In this document: positions 14,869 to 23,946 of the stretch, piece by piece | How positions within the stretch are numbered: position 1 is the stretch's first letter | How the letters are laid out: each line of letters opens with the position of its first letter | Assembly: GCA_944321565.1 (NCBI GenBank) | Contig: CALULT010000001.1 | Span: forward strand, 60,512 to 124,511 | Reading direction: 5' to 3' | DNA: 64,000 bases | Source: an uncultured Paraprevotella sp. | Lineage (GTDB): Bacteria; Bacteroidota; Bacteroidia; Bacteroidales; Bacteroidaceae | The notes under the pieces: model-generated | Seen by the model: the letters and a program-made list of their open reading frames with translations, nothing else | Told to the model about the DNA's origin: nothing | Databases searched by the model: none | Made by a program: the position numbers and the translations under genes

Positions 14869-16374
14869 ATGAGGCACATGAACGTATATGCTATCATCAA
14901 CAAGTGTGTGGCCGGGTGGTGCGGCCTGTGGCTGGCTTCTCCCTTGGCGGCGCAATCCGTCCGAATGGCGGGGAGCTGGGGGTTGGAGGACGTGGTGGCC
15001 CTGGCCTGCCAGTCCTCGCCAGACGCGCAGGCCGCCCGCCATACTTTCCGTTCGGCCTATTGGGACTACCGTTCCTATCGCGCGAATTACCTGCCGTCGC
15101 TCACGCTTACCTCGAACCCCGGCTTGGACCGCGCCATCAACCAAGTGACCATGGACGACGGGGCGGTGCGCTTCGTGGAGCAGAACTACCTGAACACCGA
15201 CCTCTCGCTCTCCCTGCAGCAGAACATCGCCTGGACGGGCGGCACGCTCTCCCTGCAGACCTCGCTGCAGCGGATGGACTTGCTGAGCGACAAGACGTTC
15301 TCGTGGAAAAGCGTACCGGTGAACGTGGCCTACAGCCAGTCGCTCTTCGGTTACAACAGCCTGAAGTGGAACCGCCGCATCTATCCCCTGCGCTATGAGG
15401 AGGCCCGCCGCGCCTATCTCGAGACGCTGGAACTGGTGGCCGCCACGGCGGTGGACAAGTTCTTCGCCTACGTCCTGGCGCAGAGCGATTACCACACGGC
15501 CTGCCAGAACTATGCCCAGGCCGACACGCTCTACCGCTTTGCCCAAGGGCGTTACCGCATCGGGACCACGACGGAGAACGAGATGCTCCAACTCGAAATC
15601 AACCTGCTGAACGAGGAGACCAACCGCATGGATGCCCGCATCGCAATGAAGGAGTGCGCCCTGGAACTGCGTTCCTATCTGGGACTGTCCGACGGGGACT
15701 CGTTGCCGGACATCCGGGTGTCGGACGAACTGCCGGACGTGGTGGTCCACGAGGACGAGGCCCTGCAGTGGGCCCGCGTACACAGCCCGGACATCACGAG
15801 CCTGCAACGCCGACGGGTGGAGGCCGAGAGCAACGTGGCGCAGGCCAAGGCCAATGCCGGGCTGAAGGCCAGCTTCTATCTCCGCTTCGGCCTGACGCAG
15901 ACTTCCGACCGCTTCTCCGAGGTTTACCGCGACCCGTCCCGACAGCAGGCCGTGAGCGTCGGCATCACCCTGCCCATCCTGGACTGGGGGCGCGGACGCG
16001 GACAGGTGCGCGTGGCCCGTTCGCAGCGCGACTTGGTGGAAACGCAGGTGGAGCAGAGCCTCACGGATTTTGACCAGAACGTGCGCAAACTCGTCGGGCA
16101 ATTCAACCTGCAGGCGATGCGCGTCCGCGTGGCGGCTCGGACGGACAGCACGGCTCTGCGCCGCAGCGAGGTGGCCCGCCGCCTCTATCTGTTGGGCCGC
16201 TCCAGTGTGCTCGACCTGAACGCTTCCGTCGAGGAGAAGGATGCCGCCCGGCGGAGCTACCTGAACGCCCTGCACACCTATTGGAGCCTCTACTACACCC
16301 TGCGCAGCCTGACGCTGTACGACTTCCGCGCGGGGCGGCCCCTGCAGGCGGACTATGAAGGATTGATAGAATAA
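14869..16374 (+). CDS. TolC-family outer-membrane efflux channel
   Basis: 501 residues from the ATG at 14869 (MRHMNVYAIINK...); a Met 9 nt later is equally possible. Longer in-frame extensions run through the sigma-54 promoter and were rejected. A signal peptide ends at LASPLAAQ. The rest has the two-fold helical repeat of outer-membrane efflux proteins: long heptad-like helices around LEDVVALACQSSPDAQAARHTF, TENEMLQLEINLLNEETNRMDARIAM, and RVEAESNVAQAKANAGLKASFYLRFG, the last preceding the second beta strands. It forms the outer-membrane exit duct for the transporter encoded by the next four genes; 12 bp separate it from the adaptor gene. Confidence 0.9.
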   Translation: MRHMNVYAIINKCVAGWCGLWLASPLAAQSVRMAGSWGLEDVVALACQSSPDAQAARHTFRSAYWDYRSYRANYLPSLTLTSNPGLDRAINQVTMDDGAVRFVEQNYLNTDLSLSLQQNIAWTGGTLSLQTSLQRMDLLSDKTFSWKSVPVNVAYSQSLFGYNSLKWNRRIYPLRYEEARRAYLETLELVAATAVDKFFAYVLAQSDYHTACQNYAQADTLYRFAQGRYRIGTTTENEMLQLEINLLNEETNRMDARIAMKECALELRSYLGLSDGDSLPDIRVSDELPDVVVHEDEALQWARVHSPDITSLQRRRVEAESNVAQAKANAGLKASFYLRFGLTQTSDRFSEVYRDPSRQQAVSVGITLPILDWGRGRGQVRVARSQRDLVETQVEQSLTDFDQNVRKLVGQFNLQAMRVRVAARTDSTALRRSEVARRLYLLGRSSVLDLNASVEEKDAARRSYLNALHTYWSLYYTLRSLTLYDFRAGRPLQADYEGLIE

Positions 16375-16386
16375 AAGGTACATCTT

Positions 16387-17640
16387 ATGGATATCAAGTT
16401 GCAGAAAAGACCGTGGCTCGTGCGCCACAAGTATTACGTGATTGGAGGCGTACTCTTTGCCGCGCTGGCCGTTTACACGCTGGTGCTGCAATGCTCGCCC
16501 GCCCGGCAACGGGTGTCGGCCGAGTCGTTGGGCATCACCGAAGTGGTGGAGGCCGACTTCCTGGAGTATGTGGAGCAGGAGGGCGTGGTGCAGCCCATGC
16601 TGGCCCTGAAGGTGAACAGCCGCGTGGGCGGCTACGTGGAGCGCATCGTCGTGGAGGAGGGGGCGCAGGTGGAGCAGGGCGACACCATCCTGTTGCTGTC
16701 CAATCCCGAACTGATAGAAGAGGTGGAGACACAAGAGGACGCGCTGCACAAGCAGCTCATGGCCTACCGCGAGCAGGAAATCGAGATGGAACAGAAGACG
16801 CTCCAACTGCGCAAGCAGGTGCTGGCCAACCGCTACGAGATAGAGCGGCTGGCGGACAGCTACGCCCTGAGTGAGGAGGAGTTCCGCATGGGCATCAAGA
16901 GCAAGGCGGAGCTGGACGTGGAGCGCAAGGAGTATGAGTACAAGACGGAGGCCGGACGGCTTGAGCAGGAGAGCCTGCTCCACGACTCCGCCGCCACGCT
17001 GGTGCGCCGTTCGCTCATCAAGGCCGACCGCGAGCAGGAAATCCGTAAGTTCGGACGCACGAAGGCTAAGCGCGACTGGCTGGTGGTGCGCGCCCCGCTG
17101 GCGGGACAGCTGAGCAGCCTGCAGGTGGTGCCCGGGCAGCAGGTGTCGGCCGGCGGCGAAATCGGCGAGGTCAAGGTGCTCGACCGCTTCAAGGTGCGCA
17201 TCACGCCCGGGGAGTACTACATCGACCGCATCGTGGCGGGGCTGCCGGCCCGCGCCACTTATAAAGGTAAGGCTTATGGCATGACGGTGAAGCGCGTGGT
17301 GCCGGAGGTGAAGGAGCGAACCTTCACTGTGGAGCTGGCCTTCACCGATTCCGTGCCGCCCTCCCTGCGCATCGGGCAGACGCTCCGCGCACAGGTGGAG
17401 CTGGGCAATCCGGAGCGCGTGCTGGTCGTCCCGCGCGGCGACCTCTACAGCATCACGGGCGGTCAATGGGTTTACCGTGTGGTGCCGGGCGAGCGTCGGG
17501 CCGTGCGTGTCCCGATTAGCCTTGGGAGGCAGAATCCCCGGCAGTATGAGGTGCTGGAAGGGCTGCAGTCCGGCGATCGGGTCATTACCACCGGCTACGC
17601 CCGTTTCGGAAATGCCGAAGAGCTGGCCTGGGACGAATGA
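16387..17640 (+). CDS. Periplasmic adaptor (membrane fusion) protein, HlyD/MacA type
   Basis: 417 residues. N-terminal membrane anchor (YYVIGGVLFAALAVYTLVLQ, residues ~16-36). Then a lipoyl-like half-motif (LEYVEQEGVVQPMLALKVNSRVGGYVERIVVEEGAQVEQGD split over ~40 residues), a long coiled-coil hairpin (residues ~105-220, rich in E/Q/R), the second lipoyl half (VRAPLAGQLSSLQVVPGQQV), a beta-barrel domain and a membrane-proximal domain (VPRGDLYSITGGQWVYRVV). It bridges the inner-membrane ABC permeases and the TolC-like channel. It sits second in the exporter operon. Confidence 0.9.
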   Translation: MDIKLQKRPWLVRHKYYVIGGVLFAALAVYTLVLQCSPARQRVSAESLGITEVVEADFLEYVEQEGVVQPMLALKVNSRVGGYVERIVVEEGAQVEQGDTILLLSNPELIEEVETQEDALHKQLMAYREQEIEMEQKTLQLRKQVLANRYEIERLADSYALSEEEFRMGIKSKAELDVERKEYEYKTEAGRLEQESLLHDSAATLVRRSLIKADREQEIRKFGRTKAKRDWLVVRAPLAGQLSSLQVVPGQQVSAGGEIGEVKVLDRFKVRITPGEYYIDRIVAGLPARATYKGKAYGMTVKRVVPEVKERTFTVELAFTDSVPPSLRIGQTLRAQVELGNPERVLVVPRGDLYSITGGQWVYRVVPGERRAVRVPISLGRQNPRQYEVLEGLQSGDRVITTGYARFGNAEELAWDE

Positions 17641-17661
17641 AAGAGAATCTAACCATTGAAA

Positions 17662-20091
17662 ATGAAAAAGAATATGAAAATGGATTTGTGGATGCAGGAT
17701 CTGAGGCAGGCTTTGCGCGGCCTGAAGCATCACGGCTGGCAGTCCGGGATCTCTGCTGCTGGTTTGGTGGTAGGTATCGTCAGCCTGACGTTTAGTCTGA
17801 ATTGGTTATGGACGGAGACGAACTATGATTATTTCCGTCCGGGGTATAAGGATATATATATGCTGAAAGGTAGTGTAACCTATCGCATGGCAGAGCGCTT
17901 GGATAGCTTGTCGGACGGACTTGTGGAGGTCGGCATTCTACGTCCCCTCCCGGAGGGTATCCGGATTCAATCCGACTCTTTGAATGATGAGGTCTTGTGT
18001 AGAGCGTTAAAGGCGTCTCCTGGCATGGTGCCTGTGTTGGGATTGCAGGCGGTGGCGGGCGATCCGGAACGAGCTCTTTCCGTTTCGGGAAATGTGGTGA
18101 TCACCGCGAGTGTGGCCCGTAGGGCTTTTGGCCACACCGATGTGGTTGGCAAATCGTTCGGTGAGGGGGCATGGGCACGGACTGTGGGAGCAGTTGTGAC
18201 GGACAATGTCGGACAAACCGCTGTGGAGTTTGACATGCTGATATCTACGGCCGAACTTCTCGACTACGAGCGTGATTGGCAAGCTTATCGTGTCTTTTTC
18301 CGGACCGATAATCCCGAAAATGCCATAAAAGCCTTCGAGCGCGGTCGTTATGAAGAGGGGAAAGACGCCCCCGATTTAATGTACATCCCCTTGCGCATGC
18401 CGAAATTGAGTTTTGGCGGTTCTTTCTTGGAGACTTATTTCTATCCTTTGGCGTTCTCGGGTATCGCCTTGTTGCTGTGGTTGGGGGGCATTGTCAACCT
18501 TTTGGCGGTCTATACTTCCATATTTCTCGGGCGGACCCGCGAGTATGCCTTGCGGTATAGTTTGGGAGCTTCCGGGGGACAGAATGTCGGATGGATGTAC
18601 ACGGCGGTTTTTCCTGTGTTGTTGATAGGACTTCTGCTGTCGGGCATGGCCATGGAATGGGCGATCTGGTGGGGCGACGTGCCGGGCAATTTCTCCCATG
18701 CCAAGGTAGTCTTTGTCGCTGTGGCGGCCGCGTCCTGTGTGGTGGTCGGTGCGGGAATGGCTTATCCCGTATGGAAGATGCGGCGGACTTGCCGTCGCAT
18801 GTTTGAAGGGAGGGCGGACAGTGGACATTCTCATGCCTGGTTGTTGGTGGTGCAGTGCCTGGTCTGTGCGTTCCTGCTCTTTGTGTCTTTGGGCATGCAG
18901 CGGCAGATTTCCGGCATGGTGCATACCGACCTTGGCTTCGACTGCAAAGACATATTGCGCCTGCATACTTATCCCCAGAAGAACGGTTTTATGGTGTCGA
19001 ACTGGGACGGGACCTATTATGATTTCAATGGCATCTTTTTTGACCTGCCGCAGGAGTTCGTCAAAGAACAAGGGGCAGGCATCACGGACGCCCTTGCCAT
19101 GCCTATGGACATTTTCAACCGTTTCACCCGGTTGAATGTCAATGTGCTGACCGAGAACGAATGGGCCGCAGGGAAGGTCGATGAGATGACGGAGCAGAAC
19201 AGAATGGCATTCGTGGAGATTCCTTATGAGGCTTTCGGCTTTTTCGGGATACGGATGACTGAGGGGAAGGCCGTGGAGCATACCGATGGTGGCGACCGTT
19301 TGTCCGTGGTGTTGAACGAGGCAGCACGCAAGCAGTTCCGCGTGCGGGATTTGAGAGAGGCACATCTTCACACGGGAACACAAGAAAAAAGATATAATTA
19401 CACTCTGGTGAGCAAAAACAGTTGTGTGACGGGGAAGCCATTGGATGTGTGTGGCATTGCGCCGGTCCGTCTTACCGATTTCCACGAAGAAGAGGGGCCG
19501 CTGATGCTGGTGGCCAAGCCTAACCGTCATAAATGCCGCTATAAAATGCGTGATGCCGTCTATGTCAAGTACGCTCCCGGCCGGCGTGAGGATGCCGAGG
19601 CGGTGGTGCGGCGCGTACTTCGGAAGTTCGATGTGCAGGACAAGCAAATCCACTTGACGACCTTGGAGGAGTATATCTCAGACAACTACAAGGAGGAAGC
19701 CGACTATGCCAACCTGCTCACGGCCCTCACGGTGTTCAGTCTGTTGGTGACGCTTTCCGGTGTGTTCTCCATGTTGCTCTATGTCTTGCGCCTGCGCCGT
19801 CGGAGCATGGCCATCCGGCGGGTGATGGGGGCGGAATTCCGCGACATCTTCCTTCCGCAGCTCCGCACGTATCAGCTCTTTGTGCTGGCTGGTTGCGTGG
19901 TGGCTTATTTTCCGGCTTCGCTGCTCATGCGCAAATGGATGGAGTATTTCCACTATGGCGATGTACCGGGCGTGGGGCTGATGGTGCTCATCTGGGCGGG
20001 CATGTCCGCGATGGTGTCGCTTATCGTCTGGTGGCAGGTGCGCCGCTGTATGCGCGAGAAGCCCGTGGAGGTGCTGGCTCCCGAATCCTGA
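17662..20091 (+). CDS. MacB/FtsX-type ABC transporter permease (first copy)
   Basis: About 809 residues. Starts at 17656 (TTG), 17662, 17674 and 17680 (ATG) are all in frame; the paralogue downstream aligns with the 17680 start (MDLWMQDLRQALRGL versus MDLLMQNLKQALRDL). Layout: one N-terminal membrane helix, MacB-like periplasmic domain, three membrane helices (residues ~265-375), a fourth and second periplasmic domain (residues ~405-680), then three C-terminal helices, ending RRCMREKPVEVLAPES. No ATPase domain is fused; the ATPase is the next gene. The 5' two-thirds is visibly less GC-rich than its neighbours, while the 3' end is almost identical to the second permease, pointing to duplication with later exchange. 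Confidence 0.87.
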   Translation: MKKNMKMDLWMQDLRQALRGLKHHGWQSGISAAGLVVGIVSLTFSLNWLWTETNYDYFRPGYKDIYMLKGSVTYRMAERLDSLSDGLVEVGILRPLPEGIRIQSDSLNDEVLCRALKASPGMVPVLGLQAVAGDPERALSVSGNVVITASVARRAFGHTDVVGKSFGEGAWARTVGAVVTDNVGQTAVEFDMLISTAELLDYERDWQAYRVFFRTDNPENAIKAFERGRYEEGKDAPDLMYIPLRMPKLSFGGSFLETYFYPLAFSGIALLLWLGGIVNLLAVYTSIFLGRTREYALRYSLGASGGQNVGWMYTAVFPVLLIGLLLSGMAMEWAIWWGDVPGNFSHAKVVFVAVAAASCVVVGAGMAYPVWKMRRTCRRMFEGRADSGHSHAWLLVVQCLVCAFLLFVSLGMQRQISGMVHTDLGFDCKDILRLHTYPQKNGFMVSNWDGTYYDFNGIFFDLPQEFVKEQGAGITDALAMPMDIFNRFTRLNVNVLTENEWAAGKVDEMTEQNRMAFVEIPYEAFGFFGIRMTEGKAVEHTDGGDRLSVVLNEAARKQFRVRDLREAHLHTGTQEKRYNYTLVSKNSCVTGKPLDVCGIAPVRLTDFHEEEGPLMLVAKPNRHKCRYKMRDAVYVKYAPGRREDAEAVVRRVLRKFDVQDKQIHLTTLEEYISDNYKEEADYANLLTALTVFSLLVTLSGVFSMLLYVLRLRRRSMAIRRVMGAEFRDIFLPQLRTYQLFVLAGCVVAYFPASLLMRKWMEYFHYGDVPGVGLMVLIWAGMSAMVSLIVWWQVRRCMREKPVEVLAPES

Positions 20092-20132
20092 TATATAATA
20101 ATAGGTATGACGAATTTTAAAAAGATACGGTT

Positions 20133-20825
20133 ATGATGATTGAAGTGAAAGACTTGACGAAAGTGTTCAAGACGGAAGAAGTGGAGACTTGGGCTTTGGA
20201 CCAGGTGAGTCTCAGTGTGGAAAACGGAGAGTTCGTGGCGGTCATGGGGCCGTCGGGCTGCGGCAAGTCCACCTTGCTGCACATCCTCGGCCTGCTGGAT
20301 ACGGCCTCTTCGGGTGCTTACCTGCTCGACGGGCAGGACGTGTCCGGCTACAGCGAGCGGCAGCGCAACGCCCTGCGCAAGGGGACGCTGGGCTTCGTGT
20401 TCCAGAGTTTCAACCTCATCGACGAGCTGACCGTGCGGGAGAACATCGCCCTTCCGCTGCTCTACATGGGTGTGCCGGCCGAGGAGCGGCGCAGGCGGGT
20501 GGAAGAGGCGATGACGCGGATGGACATCACGCACCGGGCGGGTCACTTCCCCCGCCAGATTTCCGGCGGACAACAGCAGCGCACGGCCATCGCCCGCGCC
20601 ATCGTGACCCGCCCCAAGCTGATTCTGGCCGACGAGCCGACGGGCAACCTGGACTCCAAGAACGGCAAGGAGGTGATGGGTCTGCTGGGCGAGCTGCACC
20701 GGGAGGGTACGACCATCGTGATGGTGACCCATTCGAAGCACGACGCGGGCTATGCCGACCGCATCATCCATCTCTTCGACGGCCATGTGCTGGGCGAGGA
20801 GGAGACGAACAAGCAACCGGATTAA
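20133..20825 (+). CDS. ABC transporter ATP-binding protein, MacB/LolD type
   Basis: 230 residues, complete ATPase domain: Walker [10 protein letters not shown] (residues ~37-45), Q-loop [11 protein letters not shown], signature ISGGQQQR, Walker [13 protein letters not shown], and H-loop VTHSK. A Met codon directly follows the first (MMIEVKDL), so the start may be 20136. It energises the two flanking MacB/FtsX-type permeases. One ATPase between two different permeases implies that two copies of it drive a permease heterodimer or two homodimers. Cargo is unknown; MacB-type systems extrude peptides, antibiotics, siderophores or lipoproteins using periplasmic mechanotransmission. Confidence 0.95.
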   Translation: MMIEVKDLTKVFKTEEVETWALDQVSLSVENGEFVAVMGPSGCGKSTLLHILGLLDTASSGAYLLDGQDVSGYSERQRNALRKGTLGFVFQSFNLIDELTVRENIALPLLYMGVPAEERRRRVEEAMTRMDITHRAGHFPRQISGGQQQRTAIARAIVTRPKLILADEPTGNLDSKNGKEVMGLLGELHREGTTIVMVTHSKHDAGYADRIIHLFDGHVLGEEETNKQPD

Positions 20826-20844
20826 GCGTGTAAAAAGAAGAAAC

Positions 20845-23319
20845 ATGGATTTGTTGATGCAAAACCTGAAGCAGGCCTTGCGCGACCTGCGCCGCCAAGG
20901 GTGGCAGGCTGCGGTGTCGGTGGCCGGCATCGTGCTGGGTGTCGTGTGCCTGACGTTCAGCCTGAACTGGCTGTGGACGGAGACGAACTACGACAGTTTC
21001 CGTCCGGACTACAAGAACCTGTACGTGCTGCAGCGGACGGATGGGAAGACCTTCCTGTCGCATTACTTCAGCTATCCGCAAACCTTGTCGGTGGACAGCA
21101 TGTTGGGCGACGGCGTGCAGGTGGGACGCTATTGTGAGGCGATAGAGAACGAGGGCTTCTGCCTGCCCGGCCGTCCGGAGGAGGGCGTGGCCTTCGACGG
21201 ACTGACGGCCGATGCCGCCTTCATCCGCACCACGGGTGCCAAAATCCTGTCCGGCTCGCTGGAGCCGCTGGAGGAAGGGGCGTACCAGTACGTCATCACG
21301 GAGAGCATGGCCCGCAGGCTCTATGGACGGGTGGACGTGGCCGGGGAGCAGATAGGCCGCGTGAACTCCATGGGCGGCTCCTACACGGTGGCGGCGGTGG
21401 TGGAGGACTGCCGGAAGGAGTCGAACGTCTATTATGACTTTATCCAGCCCATCAGCCTGAACCAATGGGACTGGACGGGAAACCAACGCTTCCACGTCCT
21501 GCTCCGCACGGACGACATTGCCCAGACCCGGCGGGAAATCGAGCGGGTGCGGTTGCCGGAAGACCATGCGGCTGGCTCTTATTACCAACTGGCTCCCTTG
21601 CGGATGTTCCACAAGTCTGCGTTGGACGTTTCTTTCGTCGAGGCTTACTTCTATCCGCTCGTCTTTGTGGCCATCTCGGTGCTGCTCCTGCTGAGTGCCT
21701 GCGTGAACCTTGTCGCCGTCTATACTTCCATCTTCCTGGGGCGCACCCGCGAGTATGCCTTGCGGCGGAGCCTGGGGGCTTCGGACGGGCAAAACGCCCG
21801 TTGGATGCTGGCGGAGGTGATGCCGGTGGTGTTGCTGGGCATCCTGCTCGCGGCGGTGGGTGTGGAGTGGGGACGCTACGGTGGCCACGTGCCGGGCGTG
21901 GAGTCACGCCTGTACGTCCTCCTCGCCGAGGTGTCGGCGGCCACGGTGGCACTTTGCCTCGCGGGCATGGCCTATCCGGTGCGGAAGATGCGGCGGAGCT
22001 ACCGCCGTTCGTTCCTCGGGCAGGCCGGCGGCGGGCGTTCCCACTCGTGGCTGCTCGTGGTGCAATGCTTCGCCTGCGCGTTCCTGCTTTTCCTTTCGCT
22101 GGGGATGCAGCGGCAGTTGTGGGGCATGATGCATTCCGGCCTGGGCTTCGACCGCGAGAACCTGCTGCGGCTCTATACGGGATTCCAAGCCCTTCCGGGC
22201 GAGAACGGCATCTACAATTACAAGGCCATCTTCAAGACCCTGCCCGGAGAGTTCCGCAAGGAGACCGGGGCGGGCATCACGGACGCCATTGCCATGCCGA
22301 CCGACATCTTCAACCGCGTGACGGGGCATGAAATCCAAGTCATGCCGGAGGAACAGTGGGTGCGCCTGCAATCGCAAATCGACGCGTATGGCGGGCGGAG
22401 CTTGCCGGAAAAGGTGAAGCAGATGGTTTACGTGGAGATGCCTTACCGTGCCGTTGACTTCTTCCGGATCCGGACGGAGAACGGGACAAGGCCGCACACA
22501 CCCAAGGGGGAAGACGGGATGTTCCACGTGTGGTTCAACCGGGCTGCCCTGCAGGATTTCGGGCTGGCGGACCTGAACCGGATGCCGCCGCTTTTCACGG
22601 GCGGAATGTCCCAGAACAGTAATTCCATCATGGATTTCGAGAAAGAGGCACATTATCTGAACCGGACGCTGCGGGTGGACGAGGTGGTCGACGTGCGCCT
22701 GAACGACTTCCACCGGGCGGAACAGCCGATGATGATTGTGCCAGTGCCGGACAACCACGATTGTTGCTTCATCGAACACGACGCGGTGTACATCAAGTAT
22801 GCTCCCGGTCGGCGGGAAGATGCAGAGGCGGCGGTGCGCTTGGTGTTGCGGAAGTTCGACGTGCCGGAAGAACGGATTTACCTGTCCACGCTGGACGAGT
22901 ACATCGCGGGTAACTACAAGGAAGAGGCTTATTTCGCCAACCTGCTCACGGCCCTGACGGTGTTCAGCGTGGTGGTGACGCTTTCGGGTGTGTTCTCCAT
23001 GCTGCTTTTCTCCTTGCGCCTGCGCCGCCGGAGCATGGCTATCCGGCGGGTGATGGGCGCGGAATTCCGCGACATCTTTGTCCCCGACCTGCGCGGCTAT
23101 CTGCTGTTTGCCGTCGTGGGAGCCGTGCTGGCCTACTTCCCGGCCGTGTTGCTCATGCGGCGTTGGATGGAGTATTTCCATTACGGCGAAGCGCCGGGCG
23201 CAGGTTTCATGGCGGTCATCCTCGTGGCGATGTGTGCCGTGGTGTCGCTCATTGTCTATGTGCAGGTGCGCCGCTGTATGCGCGAGAAGCCGGTGGAGGT
23301 GCTGTCGCCTGAATCGTAG
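20845..23319 (+). CDS. MacB/FtsX-type ABC transporter permease (second copy)
   Basis: 824 residues from the ATG giving MDLLMQNLKQALRDL; the upstream in-frame extension overlaps the ATPase gene and was rejected. Same topology as the first permease: N-terminal helix (AAVSVAGIVLGVVCLTFSL), periplasmic domain, FtsX block (YPLVFVAISVLLLLSACVN), second periplasmic domain and a final FtsX block (LTALTVFSVVVTLSGVFSML) before RRCMREKPVEVLSPES. Base composition is uniformly GC-rich, unlike the first copy. It is the last gene of the exporter operon and is followed by a strong hairpin. Confidence 0.92.
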   Translation: MDLLMQNLKQALRDLRRQGWQAAVSVAGIVLGVVCLTFSLNWLWTETNYDSFRPDYKNLYVLQRTDGKTFLSHYFSYPQTLSVDSMLGDGVQVGRYCEAIENEGFCLPGRPEEGVAFDGLTADAAFIRTTGAKILSGSLEPLEEGAYQYVITESMARRLYGRVDVAGEQIGRVNSMGGSYTVAAVVEDCRKESNVYYDFIQPISLNQWDWTGNQRFHVLLRTDDIAQTRREIERVRLPEDHAAGSYYQLAPLRMFHKSALDVSFVEAYFYPLVFVAISVLLLLSACVNLVAVYTSIFLGRTREYALRRSLGASDGQNARWMLAEVMPVVLLGILLAAVGVEWGRYGGHVPGVESRLYVLLAEVSAATVALCLAGMAYPVRKMRRSYRRSFLGQAGGGRSHSWLLVVQCFACAFLLFLSLGMQRQLWGMMHSGLGFDRENLLRLYTGFQALPGENGIYNYKAIFKTLPGEFRKETGAGITDAIAMPTDIFNRVTGHEIQVMPEEQWVRLQSQIDAYGGRSLPEKVKQMVYVEMPYRAVDFFRIRTENGTRPHTPKGEDGMFHVWFNRAALQDFGLADLNRMPPLFTGGMSQNSNSIMDFEKEAHYLNRTLRVDEVVDVRLNDFHRAEQPMMIVPVPDNHDCCFIEHDAVYIKYAPGRREDAEAAVRLVLRKFDVPEERIYLSTLDEYIAGNYKEEAYFANLLTALTVFSVVVTLSGVFSMLLFSLRLRRRSMAIRRVMGAEFRDIFVPDLRGYLLFAVVGAVLAYFPAVLLMRRWMEYFHYGEAPGAGFMAVILVAMCAVVSLIVYVQVRRCMREKPVEVLSPES

Positions 23320-23350
23320 AAAAAGAAAACTGTTTTTTCATTTCCAAGGA

Positions 23351-23390
23351 AGCCGCCCCACGTCACGGATAATTCCGTGCGGGGGCGGCT
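23351..23390 (+). terminator. Hairpin after the exporter operon
   Basis: AGCCGCCCC (23351-23359) pairs with GGGGCGGCT (23382-23390); an inner CACGGA/TCCGTG stem extends it. There is no clear T-run after it on the plus strand, so it may end RNA by stabilising the 3' end. Confidence 0.6.
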
Positions 23391-23514
23391 CTTAATGAGA
23401 AGGCATAGAGATTGCTTCCTTCCTGCTCGTTGGCAGAATTGGCCATCGTTCCGACGGGTGGGCAACCCGGTCGCTCCGCCGGAAATAATAAGAAAAAATA
23501 AAACTCTCGTTATT

Positions 23515-23546
23515 CTTGTGCAGACGGACGGAAACGCTTATCTTTG
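23515..23546 (+). promoter_or_regulatory. Promoter of the small membrane-protein pair
   Basis: CTTG (23515-23518), 20-bp spacer, TATCTTTG (23539-23546). The start codon at 23552 is only 5 bp after the -7 box, so the transcript would be leaderless or nearly so. Confidence 0.6.
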
Positions 23547-23551
23547 CTTGT

Positions 23552-23770
23552 ATGAAACTCGGTAATTCAAGCCAAGAAAAGAAGAACCTGTTGTTCGAGA
23601 AGTTCGGGGATTACTGCCTTGACATCTCCAAACTGGTTTTCGGTGGCGTCATTCTTGCGGCTGTCATGCAGTTGGACATTAATACAACTTGGTTGTTTGT
23701 CATCGGCGGCATCATTGTTTGCATTATGGCGTTTGCCGGTTATGTGTTGTTCAGAATCATTAAAAAATAG
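23552..23770 (+). CDS. Small two-helix membrane protein (DUF6722-like)
   Basis: 72 residues from MKLGNSSQEKKN. A short basic/acidic N-terminus is followed by two hydrophobic segments (DISKLVFGGVILAAVMQL and TTWLFVIGGIIVCIMAFAGYVLF) and a basic RIIKK end. I recognise the pattern from a family of unknown function in Bacteroidales (DUF6722, from memory). An upstream in-frame Met at 23516 would lie inside the promoter and is rejected. It is followed 5 bp later by a 32-residue membrane peptide gene, so the two are probably translated from one message. Function unknown. Confidence 0.75.
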   Translation: MKLGNSSQEKKNLLFEKFGDYCLDISKLVFGGVILAAVMQLDINTTWLFVIGGIIVCIMAFAGYVLFRIIKK

Positions 23771-23775
23771 GCAAT

Positions 23776-23874
23776 ATGGGACTTTTGATTTTTTTATCAG
23801 TCTTTGGTCTTGCAGGCTTGGTCGTCATCGTCTGGGGGCTTCGTGAATTGCATAAGGAATCCTTGGAGAAGTAA
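23776..23874 (+). CDS. 32-residue single-helix membrane peptide
   Basis: Starts MGLLIFLSVFGLAGLVVIVWG and ends RELHKESLEK. It is one membrane helix with a short charged tail. It begins 5 bp after the preceding small membrane protein and ends with TAA at 23872. The amphipathic tail, good start context (GCAATATG) and close coupling argue for a real gene; it is too short for standard gene calling. It may be a subunit of a complex with its neighbour. Confidence 0.55.
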   Translation: MGLLIFLSVFGLAGLVVIVWGLRELHKESLEK

Positions 23875-23946
23875 AATCATTCCGGGAGGGAACGGGACAG
23901 CCTGCCTCATCGGACTTTTGTGTATTCCATAGAATAAGGAGAGTTG

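Noticed and set aside
14749-17733. 994-codon open frame on the minus strand, opposite the TolC and adaptor genes
   Set aside because: The opposite strand has complete TolC/HlyD-type proteins. The antisense product is repetitive in L/H/R and has no domain.
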